A stretch of 64,000 nt of DNA from Planctomycetota bacterium (GTDB lineage Bacteria > Planctomycetota > UBA1135 > UBA2386), in NCBI GenBank assembly GCA_020849665.1, contig JADLFX010000050.1, forward strand, positions 103,825-167,824, read 5' to 3'. Below the pieces are notes generated by a model, which did no database searches, was not told where the DNA came from, and was given only the letters and a program-made list of their open reading frames with translations. The translations under genes and the position numbers were made by a program. This document shows positions 1-7,147 of the stretch, one piece after another. Positions within the stretch are counted from its first letter, which is position 1. Each line of letters opens with the position of its first letter.

Positions 1-1641
1 GCTCCCGGTTGCCGAATCGCGGACCAGCAACACACCGCCGCCAGGCAGGGACGCGTCGTCGCGGTAGCCGACGGCGAGCGTGCTGTGCGCGGAGCCGAGG
101 CACACCGGCCAGCCGCGCTGCAGCGTCGTGCGGATCGCGTCGAGGTGTTCGGAACGAAGCCCGGCCTGCGGCGTCCACGGCTGGATCCAGTGCGCATGCG
201 CGCGCCGCGTGCGCAGTGCGGCGGCCTCGGCGACGGCCGCGGGGCCCGGCGTGGACCCGGGATCGAAGTCGCGCGCGTACGGCCACGCCGCCTCGCGGCA
301 CGCGCCGTGCTTCTCGTATCCGGCGACCACGTCGGCGAAGAACGAGCCGTCGTCCACGCGCCCCACCGCTTCGTTGGCGGCCCAGTTGAGGAACTCCACG
401 CTGAGCACGACGCCGCGCTGGGCGGCCCGCGAGAGCGCGAACTCGTAGGCGCCCGCCGCGGTGAACACCGAGCACGTGCCGCGCGTGCCTTGCTTGCGGA
501 TCGGCAGGCCGAGCCGCCTCAGCTCCGGCCGCAGGTCGACGCTGGCCCCGGGGCCCGGCTGCAGCTGATCGCGCGCGAACACGACCTTCGTGCCGTCACG
601 ATCCACGACCTCGCCGCCCTGGCTCGTGAACGTGAATTCCACCGCCCCGCAGAACAGGCTGCGGATCGCAGTCGCTGGCGCGGCCTCGCGCACGTCGATC
701 ACGCGCAACGCTCCGTCGACGCCGACCGCCGCGAGCAGCGCGCCATCGGCCGAGAACGCGAGTCGGCGCGCCGGCGCAGGCAGGTCCCAGACGCGCGGCC
801 GCGCAGGAGCGTGTGCCGGTCCCGACGCCCCGGACTCGCTCCCGCGCGCGGCCACCTCGATGCGCAGGTGGGTCGCGGTTGCATCGCGCGTGCCGTCCGC
901 CGTGCGAGCCACCACCGGCCCCGGTTCACGCCACGAACCGCGGGCAAACTCGACCGGCCGCGGCAGCGCGCCGGCCAGGGCCTGCCACATCGCTTCCCGG
1001 CCGTGCTCGTGCTCGAGGTTCTGGAGGTACCTGTGGCCGCGCACGTGGACCAGCTGTGCGGGGCCGCGGTACCGCTCGAGCGCCTCGCGCACGGCCGCGT
1101 CCCCGCCCAGCTCGTGGGCGACGCGGAGTTCCGCCATGACCGCAAATCCCTCGCTCAGCGCCTTCCGGTACAGCCTGGCTGTCGCGTCCGGCTCTGCCCG
1201 ATGGCGGGCGCCGAATTGGAAGTGCTGCTCGCCGAGCGCATGCGCGAGTTCGTGCGCGAGCGCGCATCGCGCGAAGGTCCGCTTCGACTCGCCCAGGAGG
1301 TGGAACGCGACGTACTCGCCGATCCACACCTCCCGTTCGGGTACCAGGAAGACCCCGTACAGCAGGACCCCGGCCCGGTACTGGTCCCGCTCCCCGGGCA
1401 GCTCCCGCGCCACCATGCGTCGCCACTCGTCGATGTCCGGGAACCGCACCTTGGGCGGCTCGCGGAAGCAGAGCCCCAGCGCGCGCTCCACTCGCGGCAC
1501 CAGCCCGTCGACCTCGGCCTGCAGGCGCGCGGTGTCCTTCCAGGGCCTGGATCCAGGCTCCTGGGCCTGCGCAGCGAACGTCAATGCGAGCACGAACGCG
1601 GCGGCGAGGCGCGTCGAACGACGGCAGGAGTGTCCACCCAT
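1..1641 (-). CDS. Secreted double-protease protein: HExxH domain plus papain-like (C1) domain, 3' end cut by window
   Basis: The reading frame is open from an ATG at 1641 to the left edge (547 codons), so the C-terminus is missing. An N-terminal signal peptide ends near an Ala-Gln-Ala/Gln-Glu junction. Residues 130-134 read HELAH, followed by a GEQHF stretch, as in a zinc metallopeptidase. Residues about 285-310 resemble one beta-propeller blade. Residues 384-390 match the papain active-site loop: Gln384 would form the oxyanion hole and Cys390 the nucleophile. His519 sits in an SAHSTLAVGY motif, matching the papain histidine. The usual Asn is replaced by Asp542. The protein is probably periplasmic or exported. 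I infer a peptidase of family C1 fused to an HExxH domain; the substrate is unknown and the Asn-to-Asp change leaves activity uncertain. Confidence 0.75.
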   Translation of the reverse strand, partial: MGGHSCRRSTRLAAAFVLALTFAAQAQEPGSRPWKDTARLQAEVDGLVPRVERALGLCFREPPKVRFPDIDEWRRMVARELPGERDQYRAGVLLYGVFLVPEREVWIGEYVAFHLLGESKRTFARCALAHELAHALGEQHFQFGARHRAEPDATARLYRKALSEGFAVMAELRVAHELGGDAAVREALERYRGPAQLVHVRGHRYLQNLEHEHGREAMWQALAGALPRPVEFARGSWREPGPVVARTADGTRDATATHLRIEVAARGSESGASGPAHAPARPRVWDLPAPARRLAFSADGALLAAVGVDGALRVIDVREAAPATAIRSLFCGAVEFTFTSQGGEVVDRDGTKVVFARDQLQPGPGASVDLRPELRRLGLPIRKQGTRGTCSVFTAAGAYEFALSRAAQRGVVLSVEFLNWAANEAVGRVDDGSFFADVVAGYEKHGACREAAWPYARDFDPGSTPGPAAVAEAAALRTRRAHAHWIQPWTPQAGLRSEHLDAIRTTLQRGWPVCLGSAHSTLAVGYRDDASLPGGGVLLVRDSATGS

Positions 1642-1717
1642 ACGAGTGCGGTCCAAGGGCTGCGGCAGGGAGCCCCCGGAAGGCGCCCGCCATGGTCGCG
1701 ACGGCCCCCCCGCCGTC

Positions 1718-1745
1718 AAGCATGCCTGCAGAAGCATGCCTGCAG
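1718..1745. repeat. Perfect 14-bp tandem duplication in a divergent intergenic region
   Basis: The 14-mer aagcatgcctgcag occurs twice in direct succession (1718-1731 and 1732-1745). Each copy contains the palindromes GCATGC and CTGCAG. It lies in the 374-nt gap (1642-2015) between two divergently transcribed genes, where operators would be expected. I see nothing else of note in that gap. Confidence 0.7.
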
Positions 1746-2015
1746 ACTCGGTGCACGGCAGAGCCACTCCCCCGCCCGCACGGCGCAATCACGCGATCCC
1801 AGACACCGTCGCCGCCGACATGCGCAGCCTTGCCCGCGTCCCCTGCGCAACCTCGGAACCGCAGGCCCCAGGAAGCCGGGATCCGGGCGCCATGCCCGCT
1901 TCCTCTCCCTGACGCATGGTGTCGATCCCGAATCCGGCACGCCGGGACTTCCCCGCCGCGAGCCGCGCGCGCGCACGGCCGGACACCGCCCGAGTCGCGT
2001 ACGATCCTCATCACC

Positions 2016-2585
2016 ATGAGCACGAGCCACAGGATCGACCCGATGCAGATCCTGGTCGACGAGCACCGCGTGATCGAGCGCGTCCTGACCGCGCTCGCCA
2101 CTTGGGGTGAGGCCGTACGACGCGGAGGACCCGTGGATCCCGAGCGACTGGCTGCCTTCGTCGACTTCCTGCGCGGCTACGCCGACGCCATCCACCACGG
2201 CAAGGAGGAGAAGCTGGTGTTCCGCGCCCTGCTGCAGCACGGCGCCCCGCCCGCGATCGCGGCGCAACTCGCCGCCATCCAGCGCGACCACGAGTCGGCG
2301 CGCCTCCTGATCGGGGACCTCTCGGCCGCGGCGAAGCACGCCGGCGCATGGTCACCGACCGAACGCGACGCACTCGCCCGCACGGCACAGAGCTACGTGT
2401 CGCTCCTGCGTCGCCACATCCGCGACGAGGACACCGTCGTGTTTCCGGCCACCTGGACGGCCATGCCGGAATCCCTCCGCCAGCCCGTGGCCGATGCCTG
2501 CGCCACCTTCGACGCCGCCCATGCCGCCCAGGCAGCCCAGCTGCGCGACCTCGCCGACACCCTCGCCCGCGCCTACGAGGGATAG
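2016..2585 (+). CDS. Hemerythrin HHE cation-binding domain protein
   Basis: This 189-residue cytoplasmic protein is a four-helix hemerythrin-like domain that should bind a di-iron centre. Candidate ligands are His17 (DEHRVIER), His60/His61 with Glu65 (IHHGKEEK), His92 (RDHESAR), and His134 with Glu138 (RRHIRDED). This is the usual spacing for the HHE family. Such proteins act in oxygen, nitric oxide or iron sensing, or in repair of iron-sulfur clusters; which applies here cannot be told. The ATG at 2016 was chosen because the conserved domain begins just after it and the longer frame upstream is not protein-like. It stands alone, divergent from the protease gene. Confidence 0.85.
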   Translation: MSTSHRIDPMQILVDEHRVIERVLTALATWGEAVRRGGPVDPERLAAFVDFLRGYADAIHHGKEEKLVFRALLQHGAPPAIAAQLAAIQRDHESARLLIGDLSAAAKHAGAWSPTERDALARTAQSYVSLLRRHIRDEDTVVFPATWTAMPESLRQPVADACATFDAAHAAQAAQLRDLADTLARAYEG

Positions 2586-2675
2586 ACCGATCGCCCCTCC
2601 CACCAGCCCCCCGCCCCCGCTCCCCAAAACCCGCCACCGATCCGATTCCCTCCCCACGCCCCTCGAAGGTCCCCC

Positions 2676-2749
2676 CGTTCCGTGTCCTAGCCGCCTCCTT
2701 CGCCATGCCCGTGGAGGTTCCCCCACGTTCCGTGTCCTAGCCGCCTCCT
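2676..2749. repeat. Two copies of a 24-bp direct repeat, 50 bp apart
   Basis: The 24-mer beginning cgttccgtgtcctagccgcc is present at 2676-2699 and again at 2726-2749. The flanks of the copies are also similar (a gaggt/aaggt-C-run precedes each), so the unit is about 50 bp. It lies in a C-rich stretch between the hemerythrin gene and the tmRNA terminator. Confidence 0.7.
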
Positions 2750-2808
2750 CCCCCCCTACCCCCCTTCCCCACCTGGCCGTCCCCCCCGCGTTGTTGGTTC
2801 CGGGGGAG

Positions 2809-2836
2809 CCCGAGGGGGCCGTTAGGCCCCCTCGGG
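2809..2836 (-). terminator. Rho-independent-type hairpin after tmRNA
   Basis: A perfect 12-bp GC-rich stem (2809-2820 with 2825-2836) closes a GTTA loop. It lies 5 nt past the 3' CCA of the tmRNA on the minus strand. There is no clear U-run, so strength is uncertain, but the hairpin is well placed to end tmRNA transcription and also lies after the plus-strand hemerythrin gene. Confidence 0.6.
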
Positions 2837-2841
2837 AGGTA

Positions 2842-3193
2842 TGGTGGAGGCGGCGGGAATCGAACCCGCGTCCCGAGATGCCCCGGCGGAAGCCTCTACG
2901 TGCATAGGCCGTGGATTGGTGTCGACCTCGCGGCTCCCACGGCCAGGATCCGCGCGATCCAGCTCGATCTGGATCTCACCCGCGCCGTGACGAGCAACCG
3001 GCGCAGACCAGTCCGGTGTGTAGCGCCGCCGGCTCCCCCGGACGAAGAGCCTGCGACGTGGCTACGCTATCTCAGGCAGCCAGAGCGAAGTGCTGATTGG
3101 CACTTACAAACGTTCCGGGTGTTTTACGAGGCCTCCCGGACCTCGGCACGCCACTCCCGTCGTGACAGCATCCGGTCGATGCCGATCGCCCCC
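2842..3193 (-). ncRNA. ssrA: Transfer-messenger RNA (tmRNA)
   Basis: The 352-nt RNA starts with GGGGGCG at 3193 and ends with an encoded CCA at 2842. The 5' GGGGGCG pairs with 3' CGCCUCC (one G-U), forming the tRNA-like acceptor. A T-arm with loop UUCGAUU on a GCGGG/CCCGC stem lies just before it. The tag reading frame (3101-3072) encodes ANQHFALAA followed by UGA. It ends in the LAA-type degron expected for ClpXP recognition and follows a GUAAGU sequence at the resume point. The RNA rescues ribosomes stalled on broken mRNA, and its protein partner smpB is 55 nt upstream on the same strand. It is a one-piece tmRNA. Confidence 0.95.
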
Positions 3194-3209
3194 GGGAAGG
3201 GACGCGTCA

Positions 3210-3238
3210 CTTATCGGCCAGAGCGCCGCCGCGCGCAA
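3210..3238 (-). promoter_or_regulatory. Possible tmRNA promoter
   Basis: On the minus strand, TTGCGC (3238-3233) and GATAAG (3215-3210) are separated by 17 nt and lie 16 nt upstream of the mature tmRNA 5' end. They match the sigma-70 boxes only partly (3/6 and 4/6), so this is a weak prediction from position. Confidence 0.3.
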
Positions 3239-3248
3239 GCCCCGCGGC

Positions 3249-3728
3249 TCACCGCACCTCGTCCATCTCGCGGCGATGCTCGCGCCTGCGCAGGGTCTCG
3301 CGCTTGTCGTGGGTCTTCTTGCCGCGGCAGAGGGCGAGGCGCACCTTCGCGTAGCCGCGCGCCGAAAAGAACACCTCGAGCGGGATCAGCGTGAGGCCCT
3401 TCTGGCCGAGCGCGGCTTCGATCCTGCGGATCTCGCGGCGGTGCAGGAGCAGCTTGCGCGGGCGCGTGGGCTCGTGGTTCGCGCGGTTGCCGTGCGTGTA
3501 CTCCTCGATGTGGGCATCGACGAGGAAGAGCTCGCCGCCCTGCACCTTGGCGTACGCCTCCTCGATGCTCACGCGACCCTGGCGGAGGGTCTTCACCTCG
3601 GTGCCGCGCAGGGCCAGCCCCGCCTCGAAGGTCTCCAGCACCTCGTACTCGAACCGCGCCTTCCGGTTCTGCGCCACGGAGCGGGTGCGCACCTCGGCGT
3701 CGGCGGCTCTGCCCTTGGGTGCGGCCAT
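3249..3728 (-). CDS. smpB: SsrA-binding protein SmpB
   Basis: SmpB binds the tRNA-like end of tmRNA and delivers it to stalled ribosomes. The 159-residue protein is close to the family's usual length. It shows the family's early NRKARFEY segment, the LRGTEVKTLRQG motif near residues 41-52, the AHIEEYTHGN segment, and a basic C-terminal tail (KKTHDKRET, then Arg-rich) that would enter the mRNA channel. It begins at an ATG and lies directly upstream of the tmRNA on the same strand, so the two partners of trans-translation are probably expressed close together. Confidence 0.96.
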   Translation of the reverse strand: MAAPKGRAADAEVRTRSVAQNRKARFEYEVLETFEAGLALRGTEVKTLRQGRVSIEEAYAKVQGGELFLVDAHIEEYTHGNRANHEPTRPRKLLLHRREIRRIEAALGQKGLTLIPLEVFFSARGYAKVRLALCRGKKTHDKRETLRRREHRREMDEVR

Positions 3729-3814
3729 GGCCGAGAGTCTGGGCGGGGCCGCGGCGCGTGTCCACCCGACCCTTGCAAACGAGGACCCCGTGGCTACCCT
3801 TCGCCGCCCTGCTT

Positions 3815-3905
3815 GCCCAGGTGGCGAAATTGGCAGACGCGCTAGGTTCAGGTCCTAGTGGGGTATCCACTCCCCTTGGAGGTTCAAGTCCTCTCCTGGG
3901 CACCA
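3815..3905 (+). tRNA. tRNA-Leu (anticodon CAG)
   Basis: A 91-nt class II tRNA has a 7-bp acceptor (GCCCAGG with CCUGGGC) and a CUAGG/CCUAG anticodon stem with loop UUCAGGU. Anticodon CAG lies at 3849-3851 and reads CUG codons. A long variable arm (GGGGUAUCCACUCCCC) is present, and the T-arm contains GGUUCAAGUCC. The 3' CCA is encoded (3903-3905). It faces away from smpB. Confidence 0.97.
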
Positions 3906-4105
3906 CTCTCCACCCGGCCACGACGCCCGTGGCCGACGCCCCCGCGGGCGGCACCGCATCCGGGGAACGGGCCTGACCGCCCGCCGCGGAACCCGACGCC
4001 GCGTCCGCCCGTTCCCCGCTGACGGCCGCGCAGCGCTCGGACCCCCGCACGGCTTGCGCACCGGCGCCGTACTGGCGAGGCTGCGCCGCCTTCCCCACCC
4101 ACCCC

Positions 4106-5290
4106 ATGCGCAGCGCCCTCCACACCCGCACCCCGCTCGCCCGGCCCGGCGAGTTCCGGCCGCTGCGCATCGGGCCGCTGGCGATCCACCCGCCCGTGGT
4201 GCTGGCGCCGATGGCGGGCGTGACCAACCCGCCGTTCCGCACGCTCTGCCGGCGCTTCAGCGCGGAGCGCTGCCTCTACGTGAGCGAGATGATCACGGCG
4301 CGCAGCTTCGCCGACGGCAATCCCAAGACGCTGCACCTCGCCTCGTTCGGCCGGGAGGAGACCACACGGAGCATCCAGCTCTACGGCACGCATCCGGAAC
4401 ACCTCGGCCGCGCGGCACGGATCCTCGCGGAGGAGTGGGGCGTCCACCACATCGACATCAACCTCGGCTGCCCGGTGCGCAAGGTCACCGCGCAGGGCGG
4501 GGGAGCGGCGATCCCGGCCCGGCCCAGGCTGATGGCGCGGCTGGTCCGCGCCGTGGTCCAGAACGCCGGTGCCGTCCCGGTCACGGTGAAGTTCCGCAAG
4601 GGCGTGGACGACGGCCTGCCCACCTTCCGCGACGCGGGCCGGATCGCGCAGGAGGAGGGTTGCGCGGCGGTGGCACTGCACGCGCGCACCGCGGCGCAGC
4701 TCTACTCGGGTGAGGCCGACTGGCAGGCGGTGGCCGAGCTCAAGCAGCTGGTCACGCGGATCCCCGTGCTCGGCAACGGCGACATCTTCGAAGCCCACGA
4801 CGCCCTGCAGCGGATGCGCGAGAGCGGCTGCGACGGGGTGGTCGTGGGCCGCGGCTGCCTGGGCCGCCCGTGGCTCTTTCGCGACCTGGTCGACGTGTTC
4901 GACGGCCGCGAACCGCAGGCGCCGCCGCGCCTGGGCGAGATCGTGGCGGTGATCCTGGAGCACGCGCAGCTGCTCGCCGAGTTCTTCGGCGAGCGCGCCG
5001 CGCTCCTGCAGATGCGCCGGCACGCCTGCTGGTACACCAAGTGCTTCCCCGGGTCGGCGCGGCTGCACCCCGCACTGCAGCAGGTCTCCACCATGGACGA
5101 GCTGCGCGGGGTGCTCGGACGCCTGGATCCGGCCCTGCCCTTCCCGCCCGAGGCGCTGCGCGTGAAGCGCGGCAAGGCCTCGGGCACCCAGAAGGTGACG
5201 CTGCCCCACGGCTACCTGGAGGACCGCGACGAGGACCTGCCTACCAGCGAGGATCCCAACGAGGTCGACGGCGCCCTCAGCGGCGGGTGA
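4106..5290 (+). CDS. dusB: tRNA-dihydrouridine synthase, DusB type
   Basis: Dus enzymes use FMN and NADPH to reduce uridines in the tRNA D-loop. The 394-residue protein is a TIM barrel with the family's MAGVTNPPFR phosphate-binding start near residue 36. NLGCPVRKV carries the catalytic Cys, KFRKG lies mid-barrel, HARTAAQLYSG carries an active-site His, and GNGDIF plus VGRGCLGRPW form the FMN phosphate site. A helical C-terminal domain follows. About 50 residues beyond the usual Dus core form an acidic tail. The neighbours suggest no operon partner. Confidence 0.93.
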   Translation: MRSALHTRTPLARPGEFRPLRIGPLAIHPPVVLAPMAGVTNPPFRTLCRRFSAERCLYVSEMITARSFADGNPKTLHLASFGREETTRSIQLYGTHPEHLGRAARILAEEWGVHHIDINLGCPVRKVTAQGGGAAIPARPRLMARLVRAVVQNAGAVPVTVKFRKGVDDGLPTFRDAGRIAQEEGCAAVALHARTAAQLYSGEADWQAVAELKQLVTRIPVLGNGDIFEAHDALQRMRESGCDGVVVGRGCLGRPWLFRDLVDVFDGREPQAPPRLGEIVAVILEHAQLLAEFFGERAALLQMRRHACWYTKCFPGSARLHPALQQVSTMDELRGVLGRLDPALPFPPEALRVKRGKASGTQKVTLPHGYLEDRDEDLPTSEDPNEVDGALSGG

Positions 5291-5460
5291 CGACCCGCCG
5301 TTGCGATCGACCGTGTCGCGGACGGTTCCATGCACGCGGCCGGCCCCGCGACGCGGCGCCGCGACGATGCCATGATGGTCCCGGCCGCGGCGCCCCTGAC
5401 CCTCGCCACCCCGCCAGCCACGGGACCCGGCCGCACTCCGCCTCGACGACACTCCGAACC

Positions 5461-7014
5461 ATGCGCACCCAGTCCGCCATCCTGGCCCTCCCGCTGCTCG
5501 CGGCCCTGCTTCCGGCCCAGGGCGAGTACGACTTCGACAAGACCACTCCCGGCACCCTCGGCGCGACGCTCGGCTTCCGCTACGCCAACGCCGCGCCGAA
5601 CAAGACGCTGCTCTTCTGCCTGTCCGCGACCACGGGGCCGACGCCGCTGAGCCAGATCGACCCGGCGGACCCGCGCGTGCTCGAGGTCGGCCTCGAGTCG
5701 GCGAGCCTGTGGTTCGTGACGGGCACCGGGGGCACGGGGGCCGGCACCTTCAACCTGTCCGTGCCCGTTGACCCGAGCCTGCAGGGCGCGCTGGTGCACT
5801 TCCAGACCCTGACGGCGCCGGGCACGACGCGGCTCATCGACCAGGTCTCGAACCGTGCGACCGTCCACTTCGGCGCGGCGGGTTCCAGCGCGACGCTGCC
5901 CTCGGCCACGCTCACGACGGCGCGCGCGCTGATGGGCGCGTTCTTCCATCGCCCGCCCGGCGGCGGCCGCGGCGACGTCGTGCTGGCCGGAGGCGGCCAG
6001 GGGAGCCTGCTCGGCGCCACGGGCTCGAACGTGAGCGAGATCTACGACTTCCGCCGGATGCGCGTGCGCGCCGGTCCCAACCTCTCGACCGCGCGCGCTC
6101 TCTCGGTGGCGGTCCCGCTCGCCGATGGCCGCGTCCTGATCGCCGGCGGCGTCGACGCCACGGGCGCCGCGCTGGCGAGCGCGGAGATCTACGACCCCGC
6201 GACCAACGCGTTCACGCCGACCGGCGCGATGAGCGTCGCGCGTGCCGGCCACGCAGGTGCCCTCCTCGGCAACGGCCGGGTCATGGTCGTCGGCGGCACG
6301 ACCACGTTCAGCGATCCGATCGCCGCGCTGGCCAACGCCCAGAGCAGCGCCGAGACCTACAACCCCGCCACCGGCACCTGGAGCGCCGCGCCGGCGATGA
6401 ACGCGCGCCGCCTGGCGCCGTCCCTGGACGCCCTGAAGGACGGGCGCGCACTGGTGAGCGGAGGGTTCCAGGTGAACGTGGTCCTGGGCTTCCCGATCCC
6501 GGTGGGTTCGGTGGCCACCTGCCAGGTGTTCAGCACGGTCACCAACGCCTGGGCCGCCGCCGCGTCGATGCCCACGGACCGCGCCGTGCACTCGCTCAAC
6601 ACGGTCCTGCTCGGCGATGGCAAGCTCCTGGTCACGGGCGGAGCCCGCTCGGGTCCGGACCTGACCCAGGCCGCAGCGACGGACCGCTGCGACCTCTATG
6701 ACCCGGCGGCCAACGCGTGGACCCCGCTCCCCAGCCTCCCGTCGGCACGCACCGGCCACAGCGCGAGCCTCCTGCCCGATGGGCGCGTGGTCCTCGCGGG
6801 GGGCGCCCAGGGCACGCTCACGGCCCCGGTCGCGATCGCCGCGGTGGACGTGTACCTGCCGGGGCCGCGCACCTTCCAGGCACGTCCCGCGCTGCAGACC
6901 ACGCGCAGCGGCCATGCCGCCTTCGTGACTCCGGACGGCCTCCTGGTCCTGGCCGGGGGTGCCGGCGGGGCGGGAAACACCACCCTCGCGAGCTTCGAGA
7001 CCATCCATCCCTGA
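5461..7014 (+). CDS. Secreted Kelch-repeat beta-propeller protein
   Basis: This 517-residue protein has a clear signal peptide, with predicted cleavage before Gln-Gly-Glu at about residue 20. Residues about 20-150 form a separate domain rich in Gly, Thr and Leu. From about residue 150 to the end there are at least six Kelch-type blades, each with a DGRVLIAGG-like strand followed by an AEIYDPATN-type strand and a W or F. The fold is a propeller that binds proteins or sugars; no catalytic residues are evident. Function is unknown. The ATG at 5461 was chosen because the signal peptide follows directly. It is transcribed alone. Confidence 0.82.
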   Translation: MRTQSAILALPLLAALLPAQGEYDFDKTTPGTLGATLGFRYANAAPNKTLLFCLSATTGPTPLSQIDPADPRVLEVGLESASLWFVTGTGGTGAGTFNLSVPVDPSLQGALVHFQTLTAPGTTRLIDQVSNRATVHFGAAGSSATLPSATLTTARALMGAFFHRPPGGGRGDVVLAGGGQGSLLGATGSNVSEIYDFRRMRVRAGPNLSTARALSVAVPLADGRVLIAGGVDATGAALASAEIYDPATNAFTPTGAMSVARAGHAGALLGNGRVMVVGGTTTFSDPIAALANAQSSAETYNPATGTWSAAPAMNARRLAPSLDALKDGRALVSGGFQVNVVLGFPIPVGSVATCQVFSTVTNAWAAAASMPTDRAVHSLNTVLLGDGKLLVTGGARSGPDLTQAAATDRCDLYDPAANAWTPLPSLPSARTGHSASLLPDGRVVLAGGAQGTLTAPVAIAAVDVYLPGPRTFQARPALQTTRSGHAAFVTPDGLLVLAGGAGGAGNTTLASFETIHP

Positions 7015-7043
7015 CTCGCCGCGGCGCCCACGCCGGCGCCGCG

Positions 7044-7058
7044 CCGGGCAATGCCCGG
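7044..7058 (+). terminator. Weak hairpin after the Kelch gene
   Basis: A 6-bp stem ccgggc/gcccgg with a 3-nt loop (aat) lies 30 nt after the stop codon. No U-run follows. It is offered only as a possible terminator. Confidence 0.3.
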
Positions 7059-7147
7059 ACGCGACCGTTGAGGAGAGGCGCGGCTCCAGCTAGAACCGTC
7101 CGCAGGGGCGGCGTTTCCGCGCGCCGGGGCACCCGGTGCGGGGACCG

